Source: Verrucomicrobiia bacterium
GTDB lineage: Bacteria > Verrucomicrobiota > Verrucomicrobiia > Limisphaerales > Pedosphaeraceae
Length of the DNA: 64,000 nucleotides
Assembly (NCBI GenBank): GCA_036268055.1
Contig: DATAUW010000012.1
Location: 62,001-126,000 of the forward strand
Reading direction: 5' to 3'
Position 1 is the stretch's first letter. Every line of letters starts with the position of its first letter. This document shows, one piece after another, positions 17,414-26,103 of this stretch. The notes under the pieces are model-generated. The model was not told where the DNA came from. It saw only the letters and a program-made list of their open reading frames with translations, and made no database searches. Both the position numbers and the translations under genes were made by a program.

Positions 17414-19072
17414 TTAAGTGTGTTTTGCAGCGCGGGATAAATTATCGAAAACAAAATCCGCCGCACGATAACCTCGCGTGTAAGCCTCCTCGAAAATCGA
17501 AATGCCACTTAGATCTGAGTGCGCAAAGGCAAGGTTCCCGATGGGCTGCTGCATGGATTGGCGCGCATGTCCCCAAATAAAACCGGGCACTGGCCGCACC
17601 ATCGCGTGGCCCCAAAGCCAAACGTCGAGTTGCTTTACATGCTTCGGAAGTTCGGGGTGCGCCTTGCTTAAATCGGAGAGAATGCGCGCGGACCAATCGG
17701 CGTAGGTGCGTTGCAAAGCTTCCTGCCGCGCGGCGGCGGGTTCGGCGGCATCGAGCGGTTGATAATAAGTGATGACCGTCGCGCGCGGAACGGGCGTGAA
17801 ATTCTGGTGCGTGGCGACCACGTAGCCGAGCGAGTCGCTATCGTGAATCACATTGTCCCAGCAAAGTTCCATGCCGGAACCGGCGGGCATGGCATCGAGA
17901 GTGAGATTGGCAACCATCCACGGCGAATAAACTGTGGCAGACTCGCTATTGGTTTTCTCGCGCAGTTCACGAATGACACGACGCGCGATAAAATTTGGCG
18001 CGGCCCAAATCATTCCGCGTGCGCGCAGGCGAATGCTTTTCTGCCGGGTGTTGTCGAAATAATCCACGAGCAACGCATCGCCGGAATGCTCGACGTTCCA
18101 CACCGCGCAGGAACTTTTAATGTGCGCGGCGATCGGCTCCTGCAATTTGTTGGCAAGCCAGCCGTTGCCTTCGGGCCAGGTAACGACCGCGTAACTCGCG
18201 GCGTTCGCGGCGCGCCCATCGCGCGAGGCAAAATAATGCACACCCGCCCATGCTGAAATCTGTTCGATCCCCGCGCCGTAATCATCGCGGCAACAATAAT
18301 TCACATACCACCGCAACGGCGCGCAATCGCTCCAGCTTTTCTCGCGCAAATAATCGGCCATCGTCATCCGGTCAAGGCGCGTGAATGCTTCGTCGCGCGA
18401 GCTGGCATCCACGGGAATCGTGAAGGCGCGGCGGCCATCGCTGCCACGGGCATTTTGCAAACGCTTCATCTCGTCGAAAAATGTTTCGATGACATGCTGG
18501 TCGGCGGGGCTCACACCGAGTTGCGGAACAAAACCTTCCTGCCAGCGTCCTCGAATAAACAATCGCTCCATCGGATCGGCGCAAAGATATTCTTCGTCAT
18601 AAATCGGCAGGCCGTTCATGTCGTGGCCGCGGATGATTCCGAGTTCGCTGAAAAGTTGCGCGACTTCGGGCATGTCGCTCCCCGCGATGGGAACGTAATG
18701 CGCGCCCCAGGGAAATGCGGAGGTTTCATTTCGCCCGCTCATCGCATTGCCGCCCGCGCGCGATTCCAATTCCAGCAACACAAAATCCTCGCAGCCGCGC
18801 CGTTGCAGTTGGCGCGCCGCCGCAAGCCCACCGATGCCGCCACCCGCGACGACGATGCCCGCTTCGCGCGTCTCGGACACTGCGGGAAATTTTCCATCAC
18901 GCATTGCATGGCCGAGCGCGGAATTGGCGCCGACGATCGAGCCGGTGATCATCCGCGTTTTGCTCTTGCGAATAAAAGGCGCGGTCATGACCACGCCCGC
19001 GCCCGCCGCAGCGGTGGCCACGAAGGCGCGCCGGGAAATTTTTTGCGAATGCGATTTGTGCGGGGCGTTCAT
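17414..19072 (-). CDS. Exported FAD-dependent amine oxidoreductase
   Basis: A 552-residue flavoprotein. The N-terminus has a twin-arginine-type signal, SRRAFVATAAAGAGVVMTA. The Rossmann FAD motif is VVAGGGIGGLAAARQL, with the ribose-binding acid in LLELESRAGGNA and a C-terminal flavin segment near NLAFAHSDLSGISIFEEAYTRG. This is the monoamine/polyamine-oxidase superfamily. It lies between the aminopropyltransferase and SpeD with essentially no spacing, so a polyamine or polyamine-conjugate substrate is likely. That is inference from context; a Tat-exported enzyme would act outside the cytoplasm where SpeD and SpeE work. Confidence 0.85.
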   Translation of the reverse strand: MNAPHKSHSQKISRRAFVATAAAGAGVVMTAPFIRKSKTRMITGSIVGANSALGHAMRDGKFPAVSETREAGIVVAGGGIGGLAAARQLQRRGCEDFVLLELESRAGGNAMSGRNETSAFPWGAHYVPIAGSDMPEVAQLFSELGIIRGHDMNGLPIYDEEYLCADPMERLFIRGRWQEGFVPQLGVSPADQHVIETFFDEMKRLQNARGSDGRRAFTIPVDASSRDEAFTRLDRMTMADYLREKSWSDCAPLRWYVNYCCRDDYGAGIEQISAWAGVHYFASRDGRAANAASYAVVTWPEGNGWLANKLQEPIAAHIKSSCAVWNVEHSGDALLVDYFDNTRQKSIRLRARGMIWAAPNFIARRVIRELREKTNSESATVYSPWMVANLTLDAMPAGSGMELCWDNVIHDSDSLGYVVATHQNFTPVPRATVITYYQPLDAAEPAAARQEALQRTYADWSARILSDLSKAHPELPKHVKQLDVWLWGHAMVRPVPGFIWGHARQSMQQPIGNLAFAHSDLSGISIFEEAYTRGYRAADFVFDNLSRAAKHT

Positions 19073-20584
19073 CTAGTGGACGTAATGCGCCCATTCCTCT
19101 TCGAAATAACGCACGAGCATTTGGTTGTTGAGCCGGTTCGCCTCTACCTGCACCGGCCCCATGTCGGGCGGGAAATGAAACATGTCGCGCGTGCTGGCAT
19201 CGCTGACAAATTTCAAGCCTTCGGGAAGATGAAGCGCTTGCGGCAGAGGCTCATGCGAGGCCAGGATGAAACCCCATTCGCCAAACGACGGCACATAGAG
19301 ATGATACGGTTCAGTCACGAAACCGCTCGCGCGCAACGTCTCGTCCACGCACCAAAAAGATTTTCGCGCGACCCACGGCGAGGTGCATTGCACAACCATC
19401 GCGCCATGCGGACGCAACGCAGGTTTTACGCGCTCGTAAAAGGCGGTGGTGAATAGTTTGCCGAGCGAAAAATTCGACGGGTCGGGAAAATCGGCGACGA
19501 TATAATCGAATTGATTGGTGTTCGATTTCAGCCACGTGAACGCGTCGCCGTTCTTGACATGCACACGCGGAGAGAGCAGCGCCGACTCGTTGATCTTCAG
19601 CAACATTTCCTGCGTCGAAAACAAATGCGTCATCTCGGGATCAAGATCCACGAGGACGACGTTGGTGATGGATGGATATTTTAAAAGTTCACGCACGGCG
19701 ATGCCATCGCCGCCGCCGAGCACGAGGACATCGTGCGGTTGCGCGAGCCGCGCGAGCCCGGGATGCACGAGCGCTTCGTGATAGCGATATTCATCGCGCG
19801 AACTGAATTGGAGATTGCCGTTGAGATAGAGCCGCAGATCTTCAGCCTCGCGTGTGATGACGATGCGTTGATAAGGCGTCGAGCGCGCGAAAATGACGGT
19901 GTCCACGTAAGCGGTTTTTTCCGACCACGCGAGCAAGCGTTCCGAATAAATAAATCCCACGGTCAGCGCCACGAAAATCACCACGCCCGCACTGAACAAT
20001 GAGCGCGCCCAGGCGACGTGCTTTCGCAGGAGATGAAGCGTGGTCATCGCGACAATGACATTGAGGCCGCCGAATAAAAAACTGGAGCGCACCAAACCCA
20101 GATGCGGCACCAGCACGAGCGGAAAGAGGAGCGAGGCGAGCAACGCGCCGATGTAATCGAAAGTAAAAACTTGCGAGACAAGTTCCTTGAATTCAAACCG
20201 TCCTTTGAGGATGCGCAGGAGCAAGGGAATTTCCAACCCCACCAGCGTGCCGATGATCGTGACGATCGCATAGAGCAGGACGCGAAATGAATCCACCTCG
20301 GCGAACAACAGGAACAACAAACCCGCCGAGCAGCCGCCAACCAGACCGATAATCAATTCAACCTGGATGAACACGGCGACGGCATTTTTGTTGATGAACT
20401 TTGAGAGATAGGAGCCGATGCCCATCGCGAACAGATACGTCCCGATGATGGTGGAAAATTGCGTGACGGAATCGCCGAGCAAATAACTCGCGAGCGTGCC
20501 CGCGATCAATTCGTAAATGAGCCCGCACGTCGCGATGGCGAACACGGAGGCGAGCAGCAAAAATTTGATGCGGCGATCAGTCAC
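19073..20584 (-). CDS. speE: Polyamine aminopropyltransferase with N-terminal membrane domain
   Basis: The product has 503 residues if started at the GTG at 20584. The N-terminal part is a bundle of about six membrane helices (from FLLLASVFAIATCGLIYEL). The C-terminal part is a spermidine-synthase domain with the SAM-binding VLVLGGGDGIAVRELLKYP, the acidic VVLVDLDPEMT and the catalytic VADFPDPSNFSLGKL. This matches membrane-anchored aminopropyltransferases (COG4262 type). The GTG lies 5 bases after the stop of the small upstream ORF and gives the usual N-terminus; the longer frame to 20674 only reads through that small gene. It probably uses decarboxylated SAM from speD; the acceptor amine is unknown. 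Confidence 0.9.
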   Translation of the reverse strand: MTDRRIKFLLLASVFAIATCGLIYELIAGTLASYLLGDSVTQFSTIIGTYLFAMGIGSYLSKFINKNAVAVFIQVELIIGLVGGCSAGLLFLLFAEVDSFRVLLYAIVTIIGTLVGLEIPLLLRILKGRFEFKELVSQVFTFDYIGALLASLLFPLVLVPHLGLVRSSFLFGGLNVIVAMTTLHLLRKHVAWARSLFSAGVVIFVALTVGFIYSERLLAWSEKTAYVDTVIFARSTPYQRIVITREAEDLRLYLNGNLQFSSRDEYRYHEALVHPGLARLAQPHDVLVLGGGDGIAVRELLKYPSITNVVLVDLDPEMTHLFSTQEMLLKINESALLSPRVHVKNGDAFTWLKSNTNQFDYIVADFPDPSNFSLGKLFTTAFYERVKPALRPHGAMVVQCTSPWVARKSFWCVDETLRASGFVTEPYHLYVPSFGEWGFILASHEPLPQALHLPEGLKFVSDASTRDMFHFPPDMGPVQVEANRLNNQMLVRYFEEEWAHYVH

Positions 20585-20588
20585 GCGA

Positions 20589-20735
20589 TCATTTGTGCTG
20601 GGTGGCCGGGTTGGTGCGTTGCCACGTATGCGCGGCAACGGTGCGGATGAGGCTCCAGCCATTGTGATTCGCAAGCGCGAGTCCGCCCATCAGCACGAAT
20701 GCGAATGGGATAAAAAGTGGATGGTGTATTTTCAT
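20589..20735 (-). CDS. 48-residue small protein inside the polyamine operon
   Basis: A 49-codon frame (ATG at 20735, TGA at 20589-20591) fits exactly between the DUF4178 stop (3 bases upstream) and the speE GTG start (4 bases downstream). It begins MKIHHPLFIPFAFVLMGGLA, a hydrophobic signal or anchor helix, then continues LANHNGWSLIRTVAAHTWQ with a short polar tail. The tight spacing on both sides is the best evidence that it is translated. No family is recognised. It may be a membrane micropeptide partnering the membrane-anchored SpeE or DUF4178 proteins. Confidence 0.6.
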   Translation of the reverse strand: MKIHHPLFIPFAFVLMGGLALANHNGWSLIRTVAAHTWQRTNPATQHK

Positions 20736-20738
20736 AAA

Positions 20739-22682
20739 TTAATCATCGTCATCACTGCCGCCGAAAGTCGGAAAGGGAGAAAAATCGCTGTTCGCCCAGC
20801 GCGCGCGCTCGAAGGCGATGGCCCGCGTCCAGCGGTAAAGCGGATAGAGGAGCAATACACCGAGAGCGATCCAAAAATTCGACCAGACGACGACATCCCG
20901 CACTACGGTGATGGTGAATGGCATTGTCTGGACCGAAGAATCCGCCGAGACATCCAGCGTAAAATAATACACGCCGGGCGCGATATTGGGAACGAGCACT
21001 TCCTCTTTCTGTTTGCCTTCGTGCCACGGGCCATCGTCGTAGCCGGAATAATATTCTACGCCCTGTACGAAAGTGGCGGCGGCCACGAGCGTGTTCGTAT
21101 TGACAAGTTCGGCGTCAAATTCGATCCAGTTATTATTTACCGGCGCAGTGAACGTCACGTTCAACGCCTGGTTGCCGCCTTTGATTTCAAACGGAGGCGT
21201 CACAATCGTGGCATTCGTCGTGCCACCTTGATAGGTGAACGAACCTTCGTAAATATTCCGGCGGGCGGCGCGCAGGCTGGAGATCATTTGAATCGCCGCG
21301 AGGATCACGATAAGCACCGGCACGAGCCAAAATAACTGCCGTGCTTTCTCCCAATGCGGATTCAACTGGTTCAGATAGACGCCACTCCGTTCGCGTAGCG
21401 GCCCTTCAAGATTGAACGTCTTTTGGATGATCTCGGGAGAAATGTATTCGCCCTGTGACCAGGTTTCTTCGTCGAGGCCGGGATAGGATTCGCGCGAAAG
21501 AATTTGGGGCGGCTTCACATAATCGGCGACTTGAACTCTCTGGCCGACGCCCACCTTCCAATAAAATTCGCCCGCGACGTAATCCGTCGTGACTTCAGTT
21601 TTATCGAAGAGGCGGTAACGCTCGTCTTCAAAGATTGCGTGTTCCGAATTGCCGAAACCGGCGGCCTTGGGCCGTTCGTAAAGGCGATTCACCAAAGTCC
21701 AATGGCCATTATAACTCACGAGCCATATAAAGCCCTGCCACGGGTTGAAAAGCAGATATTCAAACCAGCCGCTAAAACTGTCCCTCACGTGCTGGAAACC
21801 GATGACTTCATAATTCGTGCCCGACAAAGTCCCCCGTCGGCCGATGGGAATTACCGGCGTCATGCGCTGATTTTTTATCGCCGTGCGAATGAGCCGCAAG
21901 TCGGGCGTCGAAGTATCAATGAGTGAACCGCACGAACCACACGCGGCGGACATCGCCGCGCCCGGCGCGCGCAACTGCACGGTCGAGCCGCAGTTCGGGC
22001 AATTCAACGCTGTGGTTTGGTTGTGGATCGGTTCGATGATTTCTTCCGACCAGCCGGGAACAGGCCGCAGGTTGGAAAAATTTAAATCATTGAACCGCGC
22101 GTAACGTCCGACGAACAACCGGATTTCGCCATCGGCATATTCCGCGCTGGCGAAACGATTTTCTGAACCGGTGAGATCAATATTTGTGGCCTCGCGTCCC
22201 GGCTTCGCGACGAACGGCAATTCGCCCTCGCCCCAGAGACAGGTCGTCTGCTTGCGATCAGTAACGATGTAGGCGTGATTTTCGATTCCGGCCGGGCTGC
22301 GCAATTTCAAACCGCCTTCGCGGGTGGGAAAGCCTTGCGGCAATTCGATTTCAAAACCGATGGTGAAAAATCCCTGCGTCTCGCCGAGCCAGCCAATCTT
22401 GCCGTCCGAAAAAGACGCGCACCATTCCGTCCAACTGCCATCGGCATACGCGAGGCGGACGCGCCCGATCAGCGTAAAAGGGCGGCCAGCAAATTCACCC
22501 TTCGTGCCGATTTGCAAGGGGCTGAGATCGGGCGGAAGAGCGGCCATCTGGCCGATGGCCTCCACGTTCACATCGTGGCGCACGACCATCGAGCGGCAAT
22601 ACGGGCACACCGCAAAGACGGCCACGCTGGACTGGAAAAGCAGAGCGCCGCCGCAGTTGGGACAATCGTATTTCTGGTTCAC
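20739..22682 (-). CDS. DUF4178 protein with two zinc ribbons and membrane helices
   Basis: A 647-residue protein starting at a GTG. Zinc ribbon 1 is CPNCGG...CPYC at residues 8-31. A first DUF4178-like unit (IGTKGEFAGRPFTLIGRVRL...WTEWCASF) follows, then zinc ribbon 2 (CPNCGS...CGSC, about 225-250) and a second DUF4178 unit (IGRRGTLSGTNYEVIGFQHV...WFEYLLF). Near residue 450 there is a membrane helix, then a beta-rich extracytoplasmic part, and a last helix before the acidic tail GGSDDDD. DUF4178 genes are known to neighbour SpeD and spermidine-synthase homologues, probably in a membrane-associated polyamine pathway. Here it is the first gene of that operon. Confidence 0.87.
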   Translation of the reverse strand: MNQKYDCPNCGGALLFQSSVAVFAVCPYCRSMVVRHDVNVEAIGQMAALPPDLSPLQIGTKGEFAGRPFTLIGRVRLAYADGSWTEWCASFSDGKIGWLGETQGFFTIGFEIELPQGFPTREGGLKLRSPAGIENHAYIVTDRKQTTCLWGEGELPFVAKPGREATNIDLTGSENRFASAEYADGEIRLFVGRYARFNDLNFSNLRPVPGWSEEIIEPIHNQTTALNCPNCGSTVQLRAPGAAMSAACGSCGSLIDTSTPDLRLIRTAIKNQRMTPVIPIGRRGTLSGTNYEVIGFQHVRDSFSGWFEYLLFNPWQGFIWLVSYNGHWTLVNRLYERPKAAGFGNSEHAIFEDERYRLFDKTEVTTDYVAGEFYWKVGVGQRVQVADYVKPPQILSRESYPGLDEETWSQGEYISPEIIQKTFNLEGPLRERSGVYLNQLNPHWEKARQLFWLVPVLIVILAAIQMISSLRAARRNIYEGSFTYQGGTTNATIVTPPFEIKGGNQALNVTFTAPVNNNWIEFDAELVNTNTLVAAATFVQGVEYYSGYDDGPWHEGKQKEEVLVPNIAPGVYYFTLDVSADSSVQTMPFTITVVRDVVVWSNFWIALGVLLLYPLYRWTRAIAFERARWANSDFSPFPTFGGSDDDD

Positions 22683-22696
22683 CTCAGTGCCATGGG

Positions 22697-22725
22697 CCGG
22701 TTGCGAAAAATATTTTTCTCACCGG
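22697..22725 (-). promoter_or_regulatory. Palindrome just before the DUF4178 start
   Basis: An inverted repeat CCGGT...ACCGG encloses a perfect 14-base palindrome GAAAAATATTTTTC. It ends about 14 bases upstream of the GTG start. It could be an operator or a hairpin that hides the ribosome site. No T-tract or upstream gene makes it a terminator. Confidence 0.35.
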
Positions 22726-22790
22726 CTGCATTTATCCTCATGGCGCGAGGAATCACAATTAAAATTTCCGACTGATTTTATAATGGCATG

Positions 22791-22813
22791 GCGCGGCAAA
22801 AATTTTGCCGCGC
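22791..22813 (-). promoter_or_regulatory. Perfect 23-base palindrome upstream of the polyamine operon
   Basis: GCGCGGCAAAA and TTTTGCCGCGC are exact inverted repeats around one central base. The site sits between the DUF899 stop and the DUF4178 start. It may be the DUF899 terminator (a hairpin with no good T-tract after it) or an operator for the operon. Confidence 0.4.
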
Positions 22814-22851
22814 GGTTGAGCCACTATATTACTTTTTTGCGCCGATAGAAT

Positions 22852-23553
22852 TTATGCGCGTTTGCGTTTTGGGGTTTGTTCGTATTCATCATGCAGCCGC
22901 CACCATTTATATGGCGGAGTCTGCGGCCAGCCTTTGGGCGAGTCTTCCCACGTTTCCTGGCGGCCAAGCGGGGTCAGGTCGAGCAGGTTGAAATCGAACC
23001 GGAGCCGGTCAACGCCGCGGCTGGTGGTGAAATAAGTTTGGAAGACCGAATCGTCCGCGCGCAGAAAAATGCTGAGGCCGAAACTGCCTTCCTCCACTCC
23101 GCAATCGCGATTGAACGTGGTGCCTTGCGACGAATACCACGGCAGCGTCCATCCCATGCGTTTCTGGAAGGCCTTGATCTCTGACCAGGGGCCGTCGGAT
23201 ACCTGCACGAGAGATGTGTTCCGGGCGTGCAGATGTTCGAGCCGGGGAAAATTATCCACTATGGACGCACATCCGCTGCAATAATCCGGCGCGCCCAGCC
23301 ACATGTGATGGTAAATCACAAGCTGACGCCGGCCTTCAAACAGATCGAGCAGATTCGCCTCGCCCGCTGTATTTTTGAAGGCGTAATTTTCCGCAACCGG
23401 TGTCATGGGCAATCGCCGGCGTTCGGCGGCGAGCTTATCGAGCGCGCGCGTGAGTTGCTTCTCCTTCACCAGCAATTTTTGCCGGGCTTTCTTCCAGATG
23501 GCGCGTGGAACAATGGCTGGAAGCGCCGTCGATTTTTTGCTCTTTGTTTTCAT
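22852..23553 (-). CDS. DUF899 family thioredoxin-like protein
   Basis: A 233-residue protein from the ATG at 23553 (a GTG 13 codons earlier is possible). The body matches DUF899: YAFKNTAGEANLLDLFEGR, YHHMWLGAPDYCSGCASIVDNF with a paired-cysteine CSGC, DGPWSEIKAFQKRMGW, and the C-terminal PYKWWRLHDEYEQ. The family adopts a thioredoxin-like fold; enzymatic function is not established. It is the gene before the polyamine operon but is separated by 170 bases and two palindromes, so joint transcription is uncertain. Confidence 0.88.
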   Translation of the reverse strand: MKTKSKKSTALPAIVPRAIWKKARQKLLVKEKQLTRALDKLAAERRRLPMTPVAENYAFKNTAGEANLLDLFEGRRQLVIYHHMWLGAPDYCSGCASIVDNFPRLEHLHARNTSLVQVSDGPWSEIKAFQKRMGWTLPWYSSQGTTFNRDCGVEEGSFGLSIFLRADDSVFQTYFTTSRGVDRLRFDFNLLDLTPLGRQETWEDSPKGWPQTPPYKWWRLHDEYEQTPKRKRA

Positions 23554-23673
23554 TGGTTTGAATCGTTTGTTTTCTAATGAACGAATCGGCACGCTGATTC
23601 AGGACAAGGTAAATGGGATTTTTTTATTTTTTGGTCCAAAACAAAAAAGCACCACTTCGGGAAGTTGTCAAAA

Positions 23674-23750
23674 TGGTGCGCTCGGCGGGATTCGAACCCA
23701 CGACCGCCTGCTTAGAAGGCAGATGCTCTATCCAGCTGAGCTACGAGCGC
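23674..23750 (-). tRNA. tRNA-Arg (anticodon UCU)
   Basis: A full cloverleaf is visible: acceptor stem GCGCTCG/CGAGCGC, D-arm GCTC...GAGC, anticodon arm TCTGC-CTTCTAA-GCAGG with TCT at the anticodon, and T-arm GTGGG-TTCGAAT-CCCGC. The discriminator A and CCA are encoded, and TTTT follows, which may help termination. Confidence 0.96.
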
Positions 23751-23969
23751 AAAAGTTGCGAACATATTGACATCAGCAGAGGCCGTTTCTGAAAACTTCC
23801 AGCTTGCCGCAATATGTTTCCACCTTTGTATTTTAAGCTCGGATTAAAGTTCGGGGCAAGCTCGTTTGACACCGCTTAAAGACCGTGCCCGGAGTTCGCC
23901 ATCTCCTGAACGGCGTATTTACAAGTAGCGCCCGGATGTTTATCTTTTGACCGTTCACCACGCAACCTT

Positions 23970-25088
23970 ATGAAGAAACTTTTATTTTCAACGCTCTTCA
24001 GTCTCGCGCTGACTTCGGTTTTTGCGCAACCCACCAACGCCATTCGCCGCGGGCCGCCGCCGATGACGCTCTCGCCCGATATCGAAGCCGGCCGCATGGT
24101 CACGTTTCGCTTGCGCGCGCCCAGGGCGCAGGAAGTTTCCGTGAACGGACAATGGCCCAATGGGCGCGCCGCGATGAGCAAGGACTCGAATAGTGTCTGG
24201 AGCGTCACGGTGGGGCCGGTCGAACCCGGCGTCTGGGAATATAGTTTTCAAGTGGACGGCTTGACGATGATTGATCCCGGCAATTCGATGATCAAACCGA
24301 TGCGTCTGCCAGTCACGAGTATTTTGCAAATCCGCGGCGAGCCGCCGTTGCTCTGGGATTTTCAGGACGTGCCGCACGGGACCGTTCACGAGCACACCTA
24401 TTTTTCAAAATCACTCGGACGCATGCGGGCCTTCGATGTTTACACCCCGCCCAATTATGAACACGAGCCAGACAAAAAGTTTCCCGTGCTCTATCTGCAA
24501 CACGGCTCGGGCGACAACCAAATGACGTGGACCGTCCACGGCAAAGCGAACTGGATCCTCGACAATTTAATCGCCCAGGGACGGGCGGAACCAATGATTA
24601 TCGTCATGATGGATGGACACGCAGTGCGTCCCGGCATGGGCACAAACGGGCCGCCGCTGGATCAAAACACCAAATTGTTCGAGCGCGATTTGCTGGAAGA
24701 TGTCATGCCGTTCGCCGAGCAGGAATATCGGGTCAAAGGCGGCGCGGCAAACCGGGCGATTGTCGGACTGAGCATGGGCGGCGGCCAATCGTTGACGATC
24801 GGATTGAATCATCCGGATCTATTTGCCTGGATTGGCGGTTTCAGTTCTGCCGCTCCGTCTGACGATGCCATCGCCTCCGCTTTAAACGACCCGGCGATCA
24901 ATCAGAAATTGAAACTGCTTTGGGTCGGCGATGGCAAAGATGATTTTCTGCGCAAACGCAACGAAGATTTTATCGCTACGCTGAAGGCGCACAACATTCA
25001 ATACCAATGGCATCTTAGCGAGGGTGGCCACACGTGGCCAGTCTGGCGAAACTATCTGATAGAACTCACGCCGAAATTATTTCGTTGA
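23970..25088 (+). CDS. Secreted esterase with N-terminal CBM48-like domain (esterase D/feruloyl-esterase type)
   Basis: A 372-residue protein. The signal peptide (KKLLFSTLFSLALTSVFA) is followed by an Ig-like E-set domain (VTFRLRAPRAQEVSVNGQW, about residues 45-120) and a C-terminal esterase D-type alpha/beta-hydrolase. The nucleophile sits in GLSMGGGQS, the acid probably in WVGDGKDDF and the histidine in EGGHTWPVW. This architecture matches XynE/Fes-like acetyl or feruloyl esterases acting on plant polysaccharide side chains; the exact ester is not predictable. It is a single gene downstream of the tRNA on the opposite strand. Confidence 0.9.
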   Translation: MKKLLFSTLFSLALTSVFAQPTNAIRRGPPPMTLSPDIEAGRMVTFRLRAPRAQEVSVNGQWPNGRAAMSKDSNSVWSVTVGPVEPGVWEYSFQVDGLTMIDPGNSMIKPMRLPVTSILQIRGEPPLLWDFQDVPHGTVHEHTYFSKSLGRMRAFDVYTPPNYEHEPDKKFPVLYLQHGSGDNQMTWTVHGKANWILDNLIAQGRAEPMIIVMMDGHAVRPGMGTNGPPLDQNTKLFERDLLEDVMPFAEQEYRVKGGAANRAIVGLSMGGGQSLTIGLNHPDLFAWIGGFSSAAPSDDAIASALNDPAINQKLKLLWVGDGKDDFLRKRNEDFIATLKAHNIQYQWHLSEGGHTWPVWRNYLIELTPKLFR

Positions 25089-25169
25089 GGGCGCCGAATT
25101 TGGAGAAGACCGGCGTTCAACCATAATCCGCCCGATGGGCAGGAAGCTCCGCCTTGCCGGGTGGGAACT

Positions 25170-26030
25170 TTATTGTTCCAGAGCGGTGGTATTGGGAACG
25201 GTCCAGCTCGCATCGGCCAAATGGGGGTTGTGGTCATTGCACCAGTCGGCCCGCCAATTCTGGTTGTTGGGGTCAATCACATCGCTGCGCAACGGACTTT
25301 CGGCATGACCATCGGCGAAGTTTATATCCGTGTGATAATTATGCCGGTTGCAGGGACATTGATTGTGGACGGTGGGATTTTGTTGATTGCTCACTTGCGG
25401 ATCCACGTTGGCGCCAAATTCAATCGAGGTAACATCGCTTCGAGTTTCACCCATCGCGATCATTTGGGATGGGCTTACCAAGGTGCTGTCAGAGATGGCG
25501 CGACTGCCCACGTCTCCGCCCATTCCCAGCGCCAATGACTGGCTCAATCCCCAATCGTTATAGCCGATCGAAAAACGCGTTCCGTTTCCGCTCCCGTCGC
25601 CGGACGAAATGGCGAAGGAATCAATTTTTCCGTTTTCGCCGATGCGCGGCACCAGGGTCTTATTCGCATTGGTATCCCAGGCACTTTCCGGCTTGGCCGC
25701 CGGACAATAGAACACTCCGCGATTGTTGCCGACATAGGGCAATAACCGTGGAGCCCAAACGTAAATCTGGAGATTCGGCGAGTAACAACTCGGATATTGG
25801 TGCGCATCCCCCACATACATGGCCGATGAGTAGCCCAGTTGCCTCATGTTATTGACACAGGCAGTCTGTTTGGCTTTTGACTTTGCCCGGGCAAAGGCGG
25901 GTAACAGCAGTCCGGCCAGAATCGCAATAATCGCAATGACCACCAAAAGTTCGATGAGGGTGAATGCCTGGGAAACCTTTACGGCGCGCCGGCCGTTCGG
26001 ACCACGACGGATGTGAGAATGGATGTTCAT
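25170..26030 (-). CDS. Prepilin-type pseudopilin with H-X9-DG domain
   Basis: A 286-residue protein. A short basic leader precedes the prepilin motif [20 protein letters not shown]. The C-terminal part carries the H-X9-DG processing-associated motif ([12 protein letters not shown]). Such proteins are found in large numbers in Verrucomicrobiota and Planctomycetota and are exported by a type II/IV-pilin-like route; individual functions are unknown. It follows the LamG gene by 70 bases on the same strand, with a UUCG-loop hairpin between them, a pairing consistent with shared expression. Confidence 0.9.
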   Translation of the reverse strand: MNIHSHIRRGPNGRRAVKVSQAFTLIELLVVIAIIAILAGLLLPAFARAKSKAKQTACVNNMRQLGYSSAMYVGDAHQYPSCYSPNLQIYVWAPRLLPYVGNNRGVFYCPAAKPESAWDTNANKTLVPRIGENGKIDSFAISSGDGSGNGTRFSIGYNDWGLSQSLALGMGGDVGSRAISDSTLVSPSQMIAMGETRSDVTSIEFGANVDPQVSNQQNPTVHNQCPCNRHNYHTDINFADGHAESPLRSDVIDPNNQNWRADWCNDHNPHLADASWTVPNTTALEQ

Positions 26031-26046
26031 TGTTGGAAATGGCAGC

Positions 26047-26062
26047 CGGGGCCGAAGCCCCG
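26047..26062 (-). other. UUCG-tetraloop hairpin between LamG and pseudopilin genes
   Basis: On the minus strand CGGGGC-TTCG-GCCCCG makes a six-pair stem with the very stable UUCG loop. There is no T-tract. It may stabilise the upstream message or reduce read-through. Confidence 0.45.
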
Positions 26063-26103
26063 ACCGCCGTTGAATTGTCTTTGCTAATCGTTACTGCCGC
26101 ATT

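Noticed and set aside
20585-20674. N-terminal extension of speE to an ATG at 20674
   Set aside because: These 30 codons lie out of frame over the 48-residue ORF and give a Pro/Arg-rich tail not expected in this family; the GTG at 20584 fits better.
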